64,000 nucleotides of DNA from Microbacterium paraoxydans (GCF_900105335.1 NZ_LT629770.1:3224001-3288000); one strand, 5' to 3'; numbered from the stretch's first letter, positions 44,749 to 54,069 are shown. Program-made: numbers and translations. The notes: generated from the sequence alone by a model not told the origin.

Positions 44749-45482
44749 TGGACGCCGCGATCGACGTGCAGGGCCTCGGTGTGCGCTTCCGCCGCAACCG
44801 TCGCGGACAGCGCAGCTTCAAGGACCTGTTCGCCGGAGCGTCCCGTCGCTCGCGTCCCGGAGAGTTCTGGGCGCTCCGCGACGTCTCGTTCACCGTGCAA
44901 CCGGGCGAGTCGATCGGCGTGGTCGGGCGGAACGGTCAGGGCAAGTCGACGCTGCTCCGCCTCGTGGCTGGCGTGCTGCTGCCCGATGAGGGCTCTGTCA
45001 GCGTCAACGGCGGGGTCGCCCCGCTCATCGAGATCACCGGTGGTTTCGTCGGCGATCTGACGGTCAGGGAGAACGTCCGGCTGACGGCAGGACTGCACGG
45101 CATGTCGAAGGACGAGGTCGCCCGCCGATACGACGACATCATCGCGTTCGCCGAGCTCGCCGGGTTCGAGGAGACGCCGTACAAGCACCTCTCCAACGGA
45201 ATGAAGGTGCGTCTGGCGTTCTCCGTCGTCTCCCAGCTCGACGAGCCCATCCTGCTCGTCGACGAGGTCCTCGCGGTCGGCGACAAGGCCTTCAGGGAGA
45301 AGTGCTACAAGCGCATCGACGAACTGCTCTCGGACGGCCGCACGCTGTTCTTCGTCAGTCACAACGAGCGCGACCTGCGCCGGTTCTGCACCAGAGGGCT
45401 TTATCTGGACCGGGGCACGCTCGCTCTGGACGCCCCGATCACGGATGTCCTGGACCGCTACAACGCGGACTACTCCGTCTGA
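44748..45482 (+). CDS. ABC-2 exporter ATPase (Wzt/RfbE-like), second system
   Basis: This 244-residue protein has Walker A GRNGQGKST, the post-Walker segment GGVAPLIEITGGFVGDLTVREN, signature HLSNGMKVRL, Walker B ILLVDEVL and switch His in FVSHNERDL. It is the short form with no C-terminal sugar-binding domain, like the mycobacterial galactan exporter ATPase. It converges 25 nt from the next gene. Confidence 0.93.
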   Translation: MDAAIDVQGLGVRFRRNRRGQRSFKDLFAGASRRSRPGEFWALRDVSFTVQPGESIGVVGRNGQGKSTLLRLVAGVLLPDEGSVSVNGGVAPLIEITGGFVGDLTVRENVRLTAGLHGMSKDEVARRYDDIIAFAELAGFEETPYKHLSNGMKVRLAFSVVSQLDEPILLVDEVLAVGDKAFREKCYKRIDELLSDGRTLFFVSHNERDLRRFCTRGLYLDRGTLALDAPITDVLDRYNADYSV

Positions 45483-45507
45483 GACGACGCGCCGACCCGG
45501 CGGGGTG

Positions 45508-46065
45508 TCAGAGGCCGACGAGATCGCGCAGGTCTGCCGCGGCAGCGCGCGCGCTGTCGATGGCCGCTGACACACCGGAGCCGTCCTCGACCGCCGAGCG
45601 CAGCGCCGTGAGCTGCTGCGCGTAGGTCTCCACGCCGGAGCGCCAGGAGTCCTGGATGGACGACGGCGGCAGGGCGTCGCCCAGGCGCTGTGCGTCGTCG
45701 ATCAGCGAGTCGACGACCGGGATGGCGTCCTCGGTGCTCGCACCCGTGACGATGTCGAGGCCGGGCTCGACGGCGCTCAACCAACCGGACACCTTGTCCC
45801 GGAAGACCTCGAGCGTCGGGTCATCGACCGGCGGTGCGGACGTCATCGGCGTCGCCCCGTCCGGGGGAGTCTCCGATGAGCCGACAGGCGGTGTCCCGGA
45901 CCCCTCTGGGCCCGGCATCCCACCGCGGAAGACGGCGAAGAACAGGACCAGCGCGACGACGGCCAGTGCGGCGACGCTCAGCCCGACGATCAGCCACACC
46001 CGACCGGTGCGCTGGGGCGCCGGGGGAAGCGGGGCCCACCGCACCTCGGGCTGGGGCTCGTCCAT
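45508..46065 (-). CDS. Membrane-anchored protein of unknown function
   Basis: I do not recognise this family. The 185-residue protein has a short cytoplasmic Pro-rich start, one transmembrane helix (about 22-45), a Pro/Thr/Ser/Gly linker (48-80), and an extracytoplasmic helical domain (about 85-185) with no Cys. It is the last gene of a minus-strand run GlfT2-GlfT1-this gene, with a 1-nt gap to the GlfT1 stop. Position suggests an accessory part of galactan synthesis or anchoring. Confidence 0.7.
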   Translation of the reverse strand: MDEPQPEVRWAPLPPAPQRTGRVWLIVGLSVAALAVVALVLFFAVFRGGMPGPEGSGTPPVGSSETPPDGATPMTSAPPVDDPTLEVFRDKVSGWLSAVEPGLDIVTGASTEDAIPVVDSLIDDAQRLGDALPPSSIQDSWRSGVETYAQQLTALRSAVEDGSGVSAAIDSARAAAADLRDLVGL

Positions 46066-46066
46066 G

Positions 46067-47029
46067 TCAGGCCTCCAGAGGGCTCATCGGCTCCCAGGTG
46101 CGATCGCGACCGATGCGGCCACCGTCCCTGAGCCCGCGGAACAGGTTGCTCGTGCCGCGGACGGTGCGCTCGACGAAGACCAGCCGGATCAGCTCCTTGA
46201 AGAACGTCGCGGTCGTCCCGAGGCCGAACAGCACGGGGTTGTAGACGCCGTGCACGCGGTAGTACTGCTTGATGAAGGCACGGTTGCGCATGATGTAGTA
46301 GCGGTAGGCATTGCTCGAGGCGTTCATGTGGCGGATGCCCATGTCCCACTGCCGGATCTCGCGCGTGCGGCGGAGCACGAACTCATCGACGATGACCGCC
46401 GTGGTCAGGCGAGAGGCCAGCCACCCGTACATCTGGTCGTCCCAGTAGATGAAGAAGCGCGGGTCGGGGAGGCCGATCTGCTGCACGATCGAGCGGTGGA
46501 TGAACATCCCCTCGAAGCAGCCGCTGTTCATCTCTTTGTAGCCGGAGGAGTCGAAGCCTGCCGGGGCGAACGGGATCGGGATGCCCATGCGCTCCGCGAT
46601 GCGGTACTGCCAGTAGAACTCGCTGCCGTCGTAGTCGTAGCGCCGTCCCTGGATGCTCTTGAATCGCGGCGCCCAGGCGCCCATCCGGGCGAGACCGTCC
46701 GGGAGCACCTCGACGTCGTCGTCCATCATCCAGATCCACTGGGCGCCGAGATCGTACGCCGTGCGCATGCCCTCGCTGAAACCGCCGGAGCCGCCGGTGT
46801 TGACGTCGAGACGGCGATAGACGAGGTCGGTGCCGATGTCGTCGCGGAAGGACTCGACGACGTCGGTCGTATCGTCCGAGGAGGCGTTGTCGATCACGAT
46901 CACGTGGCCCGGCTTCGGGTCCATCGCGGTGATGCTGGTGAGCAGGCCGGTCAGCAGATGCGAGCGGTTGTACGTGACGATGACGATCGCGGCGGAGGAG
47001 GGATCGAAGGCAGGGGCGTCGGTGGTCAT
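46067..47029 (-). CDS. GlfT1-like galactofuranosyltransferase (GT2)
   Basis: This 320-residue GT-A enzyme has AAIVIVTYNRSHLLTGLLTSI, VIDNASSDDTTDVV, NTGGSGGFSEGMRTAYD, the metal motif WMMDDDVEVLPD, FEGMFIHRSIVQQIGLPD and FIYWDDQMYGWLASRL. This sequence pattern is that of the rhamnosyl/galactofuranosyl GT2 subgroup to which mycobacterial GlfT1 belongs; GlfT1 adds the first Galf residues to the lipid-linked primer. Coupled to GlfT2 by ATGA overlap. A rhamnosyltransferase is the main alternative. Confidence 0.82.
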   Translation of the reverse strand: MTTDAPAFDPSSAAIVIVTYNRSHLLTGLLTSITAMDPKPGHVIVIDNASSDDTTDVVESFRDDIGTDLVYRRLDVNTGGSGGFSEGMRTAYDLGAQWIWMMDDDVEVLPDGLARMGAWAPRFKSIQGRRYDYDGSEFYWQYRIAERMGIPIPFAPAGFDSSGYKEMNSGCFEGMFIHRSIVQQIGLPDPRFFIYWDDQMYGWLASRLTTAVIVDEFVLRRTREIRQWDMGIRHMNASSNAYRYYIMRNRAFIKQYYRVHGVYNPVLFGLGTTATFFKELIRLVFVERTVRGTSNLFRGLRDGGRIGRDRTWEPMSPLEA

Positions 47030-48936
47030 GCCTTCTCCTCGAAGACCTGCTGCCAGGATTCGGCGGAGACCAGGTCCGGCAGAGCGGCGCGGTACTGGCG
47101 CTGGAGCTCCGGCCACCGTCGTCGCAGCTCGGCGTGCAGACGCACGGACTCGCGCAGCATGCGGCGGTACTTGGCGCGGTCGCGCGTGTAGATGTTCTTC
47201 CCTGAGCCGTCGGCGGCGCTCACGAGAGCGCTGTCATACAGCGGGAGGCGCCACCAGTGCGCGTCGCCCTTCCCGAACTCCACCTCCGGCTGAGCGACGT
47301 TCGCCGGGTCGGGCCGGTGCACCCAGTGCGAGAGCAGTGTCTTCAGCGTGAAGATCCGCAGTCGCAAGCCGGTCGGGCTGTCGAACTCGTTCTTCGGCAG
47401 CCGCTTGTAGACCTGGCGGCCGTGGCGGGAATGCAGCACCCGGGCAGGGTCGCGATGGATCACCGTCTCCGGGTACTCGGCGGCAAGGGCGCGCGCGGCC
47501 GGCATCGCCGTGGCCAGGTTGCGGCGCATGTGGCCGGGTCCAGAGAGCACGTCGCGCAGAGCCCGGTTGCGCAGCGCCACCGGGTAGTACTGCATCATCA
47601 TGAGGTGCTTCAGATCCACGCGGCGGCTGTGCACGATGAGGCGGCCGCCTCGCGGTGCTCCGGAATGCAGGAGCCCGGCGACGATCCGGTTGCGGGCGTG
47701 GAAGTAGGCCTGCCAGTCGATCGAGTCGTCCTTGTTCACCCAGGAGACGTGCCAGAGCGCCACACCGGGCATCGATACGGTCGGGAAGCCCGCCTCGCCG
47801 GCGCGGAGGCAGAACTCCGCGTCGTCCCACTTGATGAACGCAGGGAGGGAGAGTCCCACCTTGCGGACCGCGTCGAGGGGGATGAGGCACATCCACCACC
47901 CGTTGTAGTCGGCGTCCATCCGCATGTGCAGCAGCGGCGACTGGCGCAGGTTGGCGACACCGAAGTCGTGCGGCATCTTCTCCTGGTAGAGGTTGCGCCA
48001 CATGAAGGGGCCCTCGTCGACGACCTCCGCCCAGCCGTGCAGCTTGGGGCGGTCGAGGAGGTCGAACATGTGTCCGCCGACGAGCACGGGCGTGGTGGCG
48101 AACTGACCGAAGATGATGGAGCGCCGCAGCGACTCCGGCTCGATGCGGACGTCGTCGTCCAGCAGCTGCACGAAGTCGCTCTCGGGGCGCTGCAGGGACT
48201 CGTGCATCGCACGGGCGAAGCCGCCCGATCCGCCGAGGTTGCCCTGGCGGATGACCTGCAGGGTCTCGCCCAGACGCTCGGCGACCTCGGCGTAACCGTC
48301 CTGGTCAGCGACGAGCTGCGTGCCCTGGTCGACGAGGAAGATGCGGTCGACGAACTCCAGCGCATCAGGAGAGGAGGCGAGTGCCCTCAGGGTCTCGACG
48401 CAGTAGTCGGGCTTGTTGTATGTCGTGATGCCGAGAGAGGCCTTCCCGGTGCGGGTGGGAGCCTGCTCGGTGGTCCACTCCGCGCCCTCGAGCACGGCGG
48501 GCTTCTCGTCGGCCACGATGTCGAACCAGATCCACCCGCCGTCGCTGTACTGGGTGAGGTCGAGGTCGAACGACGTCGTGGCCTCGCCGGTCACCTCACG
48601 GGTGGCCACGCGCTGGCGCACACCGCCGCCGTTGGAGCGGTAGACGAGGATGGTCGCCGGCCCCGTGGTCCGTACGGTGAGCTGCACCTCGCGGACGCTC
48701 GTCCAGTGCTGCCAGTACGACGCGGGGAACGCGTTGAAGTAGGTGCCGAGGGAGACGCGCCGACCGGCGACGATCCGGGCGCGGTGCCGTCCCAGGATGT
48801 TGCCGAGATGCGCGCGGCTGGAGACCCGGACCGGTTCCTCCTCGATCACCGACCACGTTTCCGGATCCGCGTACAGCGGGAGCAGATCGGGGTCGCGATC
48901 GAGCGGGAAGACGACGTTCTGAAGGACGTGGGCCAC
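47026..48936 (-). CDS. glfT2: GlfT2-like galactofuranosyltransferase, galactan polymerase
   Basis: This 636-residue protein has nearly the length of mycobacterial GlfT2. An N-terminal beta-sandwich (1-160) is followed by a GT-A domain (165-400) with ITTYNKPDYCVETLRAL and a helical C terminus. Catalytic residues align by number with the mycobacterial enzyme as I recall it: the DDD motif at 260-262 (LLDDDVRIEPES), Asp372 (KWDDAEFC) and His396 in WHVSW. GlfT2 alternates beta-1,5 and beta-1,6 Galf links to build the galactan chain. GTG 48936 fits this numbering. It is divergent from galE. Confidence 0.9.
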   Translation of the reverse strand: MAHVLQNVVFPLDRDPDLLPLYADPETWSVIEEEPVRVSSRAHLGNILGRHRARIVAGRRVSLGTYFNAFPASYWQHWTSVREVQLTVRTTGPATILVYRSNGGGVRQRVATREVTGEATTSFDLDLTQYSDGGWIWFDIVADEKPAVLEGAEWTTEQAPTRTGKASLGITTYNKPDYCVETLRALASSPDALEFVDRIFLVDQGTQLVADQDGYAEVAERLGETLQVIRQGNLGGSGGFARAMHESLQRPESDFVQLLDDDVRIEPESLRRSIIFGQFATTPVLVGGHMFDLLDRPKLHGWAEVVDEGPFMWRNLYQEKMPHDFGVANLRQSPLLHMRMDADYNGWWMCLIPLDAVRKVGLSLPAFIKWDDAEFCLRAGEAGFPTVSMPGVALWHVSWVNKDDSIDWQAYFHARNRIVAGLLHSGAPRGGRLIVHSRRVDLKHLMMMQYYPVALRNRALRDVLSGPGHMRRNLATAMPAARALAAEYPETVIHRDPARVLHSRHGRQVYKRLPKNEFDSPTGLRLRIFTLKTLLSHWVHRPDPANVAQPEVEFGKGDAHWWRLPLYDSALVSAADGSGKNIYTRDRAKYRRMLRESVRLHAELRRRWPELQRQYRAALPDLVSAESWQQVFEEKA

Positions 48937-49006
48937 AGGGAGGTTCTCCGTTGTTGATGCCGCGGCCGCTGCCGGAGGGCAGCGCGGGACTCGACGAGCA
49001 GTGAGT

Positions 49007-49012
49007 AGCATA
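49007..49012 (-). promoter_or_regulatory. Possible -10 TATGCT for the glfT2 operon
   Basis: On the minus strand TATGCT lies 70 nt before GTG 48936 in the 146-bp divergent gap. No convincing -35. Confidence 0.35.
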
Positions 49013-49069
49013 CCGGTGGTCGCCTTCGGATCTGCGGAGAGCCGATCCCCTGCGCTCGGCGTGGCTGGC

Positions 49070-49075
49070 TAGACT
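49070..49075 (+). promoter_or_regulatory. -10 box TAGACT, leaderless galE
   Basis: TAGACT is followed by 7 nt and then ATG 49083. Confidence 0.6.
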
Positions 49076-49082
49076 GACCGCG

Positions 49083-50072
49083 ATGAAGGTACTGATCACC
49101 GGCGGGGCCGGCTACATCGGATCGACCGTGGCGACGGCGTGCATCGAGGCCGGGATCCAGGTCGTGGTGCTCGACGATCTGTCCACCGGGCTGGCGGCTT
49201 TCGGCGAGGGACGCAACCTCTACGTCGGCGACATCGCCGACGCCGCCGTCCTCGACCGGCTGCTGACGGACCACCCCGACATCGATGCCGTCGTGCACTG
49301 CGCCGCCCGGATCGTCGTGCCCGAGTCCGTCGCCGATCCGCTCGGCTACTACGACAGCAACGTCGGCAAGACGATCACGCTCCTCCGCCGCCTCCGGGAC
49401 GCCGGGATCGGGCGCATCGTGTTCAGCTCCTCCGCCTCGATCTACGCGGGGGAGACGGGGGACGGGGTCGACGAGAGCGGGCGGCTCGCCCCCTCGAGCC
49501 CCTATGCGACCACCAAGGCGATGGTCGAGCAGATCCTCGCCGACGCCGCAGCGGCCGGCGACTTCCGCGCCATCGCGCTCCGCTACTTCAACCCGATCGG
49601 CGCCGACCCGCAGCTGCGGACCGGACTGCAGAACCCGACTCCGTCGCACGCGCTCGGCAAGATCATGCAGGCGCGGGCGGCGGGGGAGCCGTTCACGATC
49701 ACCGGCACCGACTGGGCGACCCGCGACGGATCGGGCCTGCGGGACTACATCCACGTCTGGGACCTCGCGCTCGCGCACGTCGCGGCGGTGACCCGGTTCG
49801 ACGATGTCGCGACGCCGGAGCAGCCGTATCAGGTGATCAACCTGGGCACCGGCGACGGTGTCACGGTCCGCGAGCTGGTACGGGCCTTCGAGAGGGTGAC
49901 CGGGGACCCGCTGCCCGTCGTCGAGACCGATCGCCGGCCCGGGGACCAGGCCGGCGCCTTCGCGATCGTGGAGCGGGCGCGCGAGGTGCTGGGGTGGCGT
50001 GCGGAGCGCTCCGTCGACGACGGCGTCCGCGACGCCCTCGCCTGGGCGCAGAAGCTCCCCACCGTCCGCTGA
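49083..50072 (+). CDS. galE: UDP-glucose 4-epimerase
   Basis: This 329-residue extended SDR has NAD-binding KVLITGGAGYIGSTVA, VVHCAARIVVPES, the catalytic Ser region FSSSASIYAG, YxxxK as SPYATTKAMVE, and ALRYFNPIGADPQ. It interconverts UDP-glucose and UDP-galactose. It sits divergently beside glfT2 and about 5 kb from glf, so it most likely supplies UDP-Gal for galactofuranose. It converges 10 nt from the Wzy-like gene. Confidence 0.94.
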   Translation: MKVLITGGAGYIGSTVATACIEAGIQVVVLDDLSTGLAAFGEGRNLYVGDIADAAVLDRLLTDHPDIDAVVHCAARIVVPESVADPLGYYDSNVGKTITLLRRLRDAGIGRIVFSSSASIYAGETGDGVDESGRLAPSSPYATTKAMVEQILADAAAAGDFRAIALRYFNPIGADPQLRTGLQNPTPSHALGKIMQARAAGEPFTITGTDWATRDGSGLRDYIHVWDLALAHVAAVTRFDDVATPEQPYQVINLGTGDGVTVRELVRAFERVTGDPLPVVETDRRPGDQAGAFAIVERAREVLGWRAERSVDDGVRDALAWAQKLPTVR

Positions 50073-50082
50073 CGGCACGCCG

Positions 50083-51381
50083 TCACTCCTGCGGGCGCAG
50101 TGTGGGGATGGCGCCGGTATGCGCGGCGTCGATGTTCTCGCGCCACGAGCGGGACTGCCCGGCGCGCAGGGCGCACAGGGCGAGCATGAACCACCCGGCG
50201 CCGACGAGGGTGAAGCTCTCGAACATCGAGTCCACCGCGAGCGTCACGAGCGTGATCGGCGTCCAGGCGTAGACGACGGAGCGGCGGACGCTCGCGACCA
50301 GCCAGGAGCGGATCAGCGCGATGCCGCCGAGCAGGAGGAACAGCACCAACCCTGCCGCGCCGAGCTGCAGCAGCACGTCGAAGAAGGCGTTCAGTGCGCT
50401 CTGATGCCGGTCGTCGAGCTGGAAGTTGATGAACGTGAACGGATACTCTCCTCGGGCCCAGTCGCCGAACCACCCCCATCCGGTGATGGGCTTGACGGCC
50501 ACGAAGTCGAGGATCATGTTCCACAGCTCGGCCCGCATGGAGAAGTCGGATCCGGCGTCCAGCAGCGCGATGATCTGGTGACGCAGGGCGAACGCGACGG
50601 TGAGTGCGAGGGCGACCAGGACGCCCAACGTCCATTGCACGAGGTTCCGACGGGCCGGGGCGGTATGGCGGACGATCGTGAGCGCGACCGTGACGATTCC
50701 GACGGCGACGGCCAGCACGAGCACCGTCGGCGAGGACGACAGGAAGGCCAGCCCGCCGGCGAGGGCGACGGAGACCACCGCGAGAGGCGGATCCACGGAT
50801 TGGGTGCGCCACTCGATCACGAAGGTGATCAGGGCGAGCACGGCGATGAAGCCGAGCATGTTCCGGCTGCCGAACAGCCCCTGGACCGGGCCGCCGGAGG
50901 CGAGATTGCCCTGGATGTCCAGGAAGGCGAACGGGAGGTCGAGGAGCACGCCCGAGAGGATCTCCACGCCGAGGGAGATGCCGAGCAGGACGCGGAGGGT
51001 GTCGCCCAGCGCGCGGACGGTCTGCAGCGTGTCGCGGATGTGTCCGATGGTGATCGCGAGGAATGCGTAGCCGAAGAGCGAGAGCCAGCCCAGGATCGTG
51101 TCGGAGCGGTCGGTCGTCCACACCAGGCTCACGAGCGCCCAGGCGAGGAAGGCCAGCAGCGAGGACGGCGCGATGCGCAGCGGGGACAGCTCCTCTCTCC
51201 GCACCCAGAGGATCGCGGCGCCGAGCAGGCACAGGGCCGTGATGATGGTGGCGAGGGTGACGGCCGACGTCATCCGTCCGATCGCGAACGAGCCGAACAC
51301 GGCGGTCAGTGCCGCCAGCGTGAACGCCCGCGCCATCTCCGCCGAACCGAGGAGCCGGGCGAACGGGTGCGCCGCCGTCAC
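50083..51381 (-). CDS. O-antigen ligase/polymerase-like membrane protein (Wzy_C), copy B
   Basis: This 432-residue protein has about 11 helices. A Wzy_C-type segment holds GNLASGGPVQGLFGSRNMLG and, in the large loop, RAELWNMILDFVAVKPITGWGWFGDW followed by HQSALNAFFDVLLQLG. The Arg and His positions correspond to those needed in O-antigen ligases and polymerases. It overlaps its upstream paralogue by GTGA, so the two are made together. In a Gram-positive the acceptor would not be lipid A; a lipid-linked repeat unit or another wall polymer is possible. Confidence 0.83.
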   Translation of the reverse strand: MTAAHPFARLLGSAEMARAFTLAALTAVFGSFAIGRMTSAVTLATIITALCLLGAAILWVRREELSPLRIAPSSLLAFLAWALVSLVWTTDRSDTILGWLSLFGYAFLAITIGHIRDTLQTVRALGDTLRVLLGISLGVEILSGVLLDLPFAFLDIQGNLASGGPVQGLFGSRNMLGFIAVLALITFVIEWRTQSVDPPLAVVSVALAGGLAFLSSSPTVLVLAVAVGIVTVALTIVRHTAPARRNLVQWTLGVLVALALTVAFALRHQIIALLDAGSDFSMRAELWNMILDFVAVKPITGWGWFGDWARGEYPFTFINFQLDDRHQSALNAFFDVLLQLGAAGLVLFLLLGGIALIRSWLVASVRRSVVYAWTPITLVTLAVDSMFESFTLVGAGWFMLALCALRAGQSRSWRENIDAAHTGAIPTLRPQE

Positions 51382-52793
51382 GGCACCCGCCGCGGCGTCG
51401 CGCCGCGTTCGAAGACGAGATCCCGCTCGCCGACGCCCACCAGCGGCACCGACTTGAGCTTGAACGACAGCATCACCAGGAGCAGCCACCCCCACAGCAT
51501 GATGGGTGTCGACTCGGTGAGCCCCTGCACCAGCAGCACGATGGTGAACAGGCTGGGCAGCAGCGTGAGCGGGGAGTAGGGGCGCCGCGCGTCGAGGTCC
51601 CACCGGGGGCGGTCGACGGCGAAGAACCAGGAGCGCCACAGGAGGCTGGCGTAGGCCACGGCCATCAGCACGAGGCCGACGATGCCGAGCTGCAGCAGCA
51701 CGTCCAGCCACATGTTGTGGGCGTGGAACACGGTGATCCCATGGTCGACGATCCAGCCGTCGAAAGCCGGGTCCGTGGGCACCCACGGGCTGGAGAAGCC
51801 GTTGCCGATGACGGGGTGCTCGCCGACCCGTTCGAGCACCGCCGCCCAGATCTTGTCGGAGCGGCCGGTGAGGTCGGCGCTGCGGCCGAGGAGGCCGAGC
51901 AGGGGCTCGCGCAGCAGCCACACGGCGAGACCGCCGAGGACCGTGGAGCCGATCGCGACGACGTAGATCCGGGTGCGTGCGGTCGGCGAGCCCGCTCGAC
52001 GCATCAGCAGGGCGACGACGAGGACCACGGCGGCCGCGGCGGCGCACACGAGCGCGGTCGCCGACGCGGTTCGGGCGAGGAAGTATGCCGCGAGGAGCAT
52101 CCACAGCGCGAGCGTGGTCCGCCAGCGGGCTCGAGCGGCGAAGAGCACGCCGAAGGTGATCAGCGCGAACAGTGACACGATGCCGAGCAGGTTCGCGTTG
52201 CCCAGGATGCCCTGGATGCGTCCGCCGTCGAAGAGGTTGTCGCGGACCCAGTACCACTGGGGGTCGATCTTCCCGTCGGGGATGTCCGCGAAGTTCGGCA
52301 GCAGGGGACCATGGAGGACCAGCGACACCCACAGCTCGAGGGCGAGGGAGAGGCCGAGGATCCATTTGAAGGCGGACGACAGGGCGCGCACGATCTCGTG
52401 CCAGGTCAGCACGTGTGCGATGAACAGACCGTTCACCGTGACCGCCGCCAGGAGCACACCCGTGGCGACGGTGGGGACGCGCCACTGCGACCAGGCGACC
52501 GAGAGGAGGGCGAGTGCCGTGTAGCCGATGGCCGCCCACGGCAGCCGACGCCAGCGGAACGACTGCGGGCGCTTCCTGGCGAGCATCGGGACGCCGATCG
52601 CGAGGGTGGCCGCGCTGAAGAGCGCGAGCACGATCGCGGCGCCGATCTCGCCGACGAGGTTGTACACCGCCGAATGCGCGAAGGCCACGAACAGGACGGC
52701 GATGACGTATCCGCGCAGCAGGAGATGCCCCGTGGACTCGCGCTCTGGCGCGGTGGGCGGGGCTGCCACCGGGTGCTTGGTGTACTGGGCCAT
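51378..52793 (-). CDS. O-antigen ligase/polymerase-like membrane protein (Wzy_C), copy A
   Basis: This 471-residue protein has about 11 helices. It carries GRIQGILGNANLLGIVSLFAL, then TGRSDKIWAAVLERVGEHPV followed by IGNGFSSPW, and HAHNMWLDVLLQLGIVGLV, the canonical Wzy_C sequence with Arg and paired His. It is a full-length paralogue of copy B. ATG 52793 is preceded by a TAGCCT box on the minus strand. One copy might polymerise and the other ligate, but that is inference. Confidence 0.86.
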   Translation of the reverse strand: MAQYTKHPVAAPPTAPERESTGHLLLRGYVIAVLFVAFAHSAVYNLVGEIGAAIVLALFSAATLAIGVPMLARKRPQSFRWRRLPWAAIGYTALALLSVAWSQWRVPTVATGVLLAAVTVNGLFIAHVLTWHEIVRALSSAFKWILGLSLALELWVSLVLHGPLLPNFADIPDGKIDPQWYWVRDNLFDGGRIQGILGNANLLGIVSLFALITFGVLFAARARWRTTLALWMLLAAYFLARTASATALVCAAAAAVVLVVALLMRRAGSPTARTRIYVVAIGSTVLGGLAVWLLREPLLGLLGRSADLTGRSDKIWAAVLERVGEHPVIGNGFSSPWVPTDPAFDGWIVDHGITVFHAHNMWLDVLLQLGIVGLVLMAVAYASLLWRSWFFAVDRPRWDLDARRPYSPLTLLPSLFTIVLLVQGLTESTPIMLWGWLLLVMLSFKLKSVPLVGVGERDLVFERGATPRRVP

Positions 52794-52801
52794 CGCGACT
52801 C

Positions 52802-52807
52802 AGGCTA
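52802..52807 (-). promoter_or_regulatory. -10 box TAGCCT for the Wzy-like pair
   Basis: On the minus strand TAGCCT is followed by 8 nt and then ATG 52793. Confidence 0.5.
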
Positions 52808-52849
52808 CCTCGACGGGCCCGGATCCGACCTGTCCGTGGCGCCGGGCTC

Positions 52850-52855
52850 TACGCT
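52850..52855 (+). promoter_or_regulatory. -10 box TACGCT, leaderless manA
   Basis: TACGCT is followed by 6 nt and then ATG 52862. It is back-to-back with the minus-strand -10 box 43 bp away. Confidence 0.55.
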
Positions 52856-52861
52856 GGGGGC

Positions 52862-53989
52862 ATGCTGCGCAGCCTCACCAACGTGCCCCGCGACTACGCC
52901 TGGGGATCGTCCTCCCTCCTCGCCGAGCTCGAAGGCCGCACCCCGACGGGCGCGCCGGAGGCCGAGGTGTGGTTCGGCGATCACCCCGGCGATCCCGCCG
53001 ACCTCGCGGACGGCGGGACGCTGGACGAGGTGACCGGGGGCTCGCTGCCGTACCTGCTGAAGCTCCTCGCCGCCGCGCGGCCCTTGTCGATCCAGGTGCA
53101 CCCGACCAGGGAGCAGGCGGAGGAGGGCTGGGCGCGGGAGAGCGCGCTGCCGCTGGACGACCCGCGGCGGAACTACCGCGACGCCAACCACAAGCCGGAG
53201 CTCATCGTCGCCCTGAGCGACCGCTTCGAGTCGCTCAGCGGCCTGCGTCCGGTCGCGGACACCCTGCGAATTCTCGACTCCCTCGACGACGTCCCCGGCG
53301 TGCGGGCCCTGCGGGAGCGGCTCTCGGGCGAGGGCGACCCGCTCGGGGACGCGATCGGCTGGCTGCTCGGAGGGCAGGCGCAGGGCCACGTCGACGAGAT
53401 CATCTCCGCCGTCGTCGGCGCCGCCGCCAGGGAGGCGGGGGAGGAGGAGCCGGCTCTGCGGGCCGTGGCCGCGATCGCCGAGACCTCGCCGGGCGACCCG
53501 GGGGTCGTCGTCGCCCTGCTCATGAACCACGTGGTACTGCGCCGCGGCGAAGGCGTCTTCCTGCGGGCCGGACTGCTGCACGCATACCTTTCCGGCCTCG
53601 GCGTGGAGATCATGGCGGCGAGCGACAACGTGCTCCGCGGTGGTCTGACCCCCAAGCGCATCGATGTCCCCGAGCTGCTCGCCGTGCTGGACACCACCCC
53701 CGGCGAGGTCCCGGTGCTGCGGCAGACGGGCGACGAAGCCGTGACGACGTACCCGGTTCCCGTGCCCGACTTCGCCCTCCGACGGGTCCGGATCGATGGC
53801 GCGGCGGTCACCCTGGACGTCTCCGGCCCGACCATGGTGCTGGCCACGGCCGGCTCCGTCCACGTGACCGCGGAGTCCGGCGCGGAGACCGCCGTCCCGG
53901 TCGGCACGGCGGCGTTCGCCGACGCCGACGAGCGCTCCCTCACGCTCTCCGGTGCGGGTGAGGCCTTCGTCGCGACCCCCGGCCGCTGA
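52862..53989 (+). CDS. manA: Mannose-6-phosphate isomerase, class I
   Basis: This 375-residue zinc enzyme interconverts fructose-6-P and mannose-6-P, the entry to GDP-mannose. It starts NVPRDYAWGSSSLLAEL. The zinc-site segments are LSIQVHPTREQAEEG (Gln and His) and DANHKPELIVAL (Glu). RAGLLHAYLSGLGVEIMAASDNVLRGGLTPKRI includes the third zinc His and the catalytic Arg. manA near whiB2 is a conserved actinobacterial arrangement. The mannose may feed both cell-surface glycans and polyprenyl-P-mannose. Confidence 0.95.
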   Translation: MLRSLTNVPRDYAWGSSSLLAELEGRTPTGAPEAEVWFGDHPGDPADLADGGTLDEVTGGSLPYLLKLLAAARPLSIQVHPTREQAEEGWARESALPLDDPRRNYRDANHKPELIVALSDRFESLSGLRPVADTLRILDSLDDVPGVRALRERLSGEGDPLGDAIGWLLGGQAQGHVDEIISAVVGAAAREAGEEEPALRAVAAIAETSPGDPGVVVALLMNHVVLRRGEGVFLRAGLLHAYLSGLGVEIMAASDNVLRGGLTPKRIDVPELLAVLDTTPGEVPVLRQTGDEAVTTYPVPVPDFALRRVRIDGAAVTLDVSGPTMVLATAGSVHVTAESGAETAVPVGTAAFADADERSLTLSGAGEAFVATPGR

Positions 53990-54036
53990 GACGTCGTCCC
54001 CGGGGCCGCGACACGCCGAGGAACGTCCAAGAACCT

Positions 54037-54051
54037 TCAAGAATCGCTTGA
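54037..54051. promoter_or_regulatory. Palindrome TCAAG-N5-CTTGA upstream of whiB, possible operator
   Basis: Perfect 5-bp arms flank a 5-nt centre, 18 bp upstream of the -35 box. A related half-site, TCCAAG, lies at 54026-54031. The position fits an activator or repressor site; the binding protein is unknown. Confidence 0.4.
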
Positions 54052-54069
54052 GGTTTTACGATCCGCGAC

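Noticed and set aside
49083..50072. WbpP-type UDP-GlcNAc 4-epimerase instead of GalE
   Set aside because: The position beside glfT2 and near glf favours UDP-Gal supply; substrate cannot be settled by inspection, so the broader GalE name is kept.
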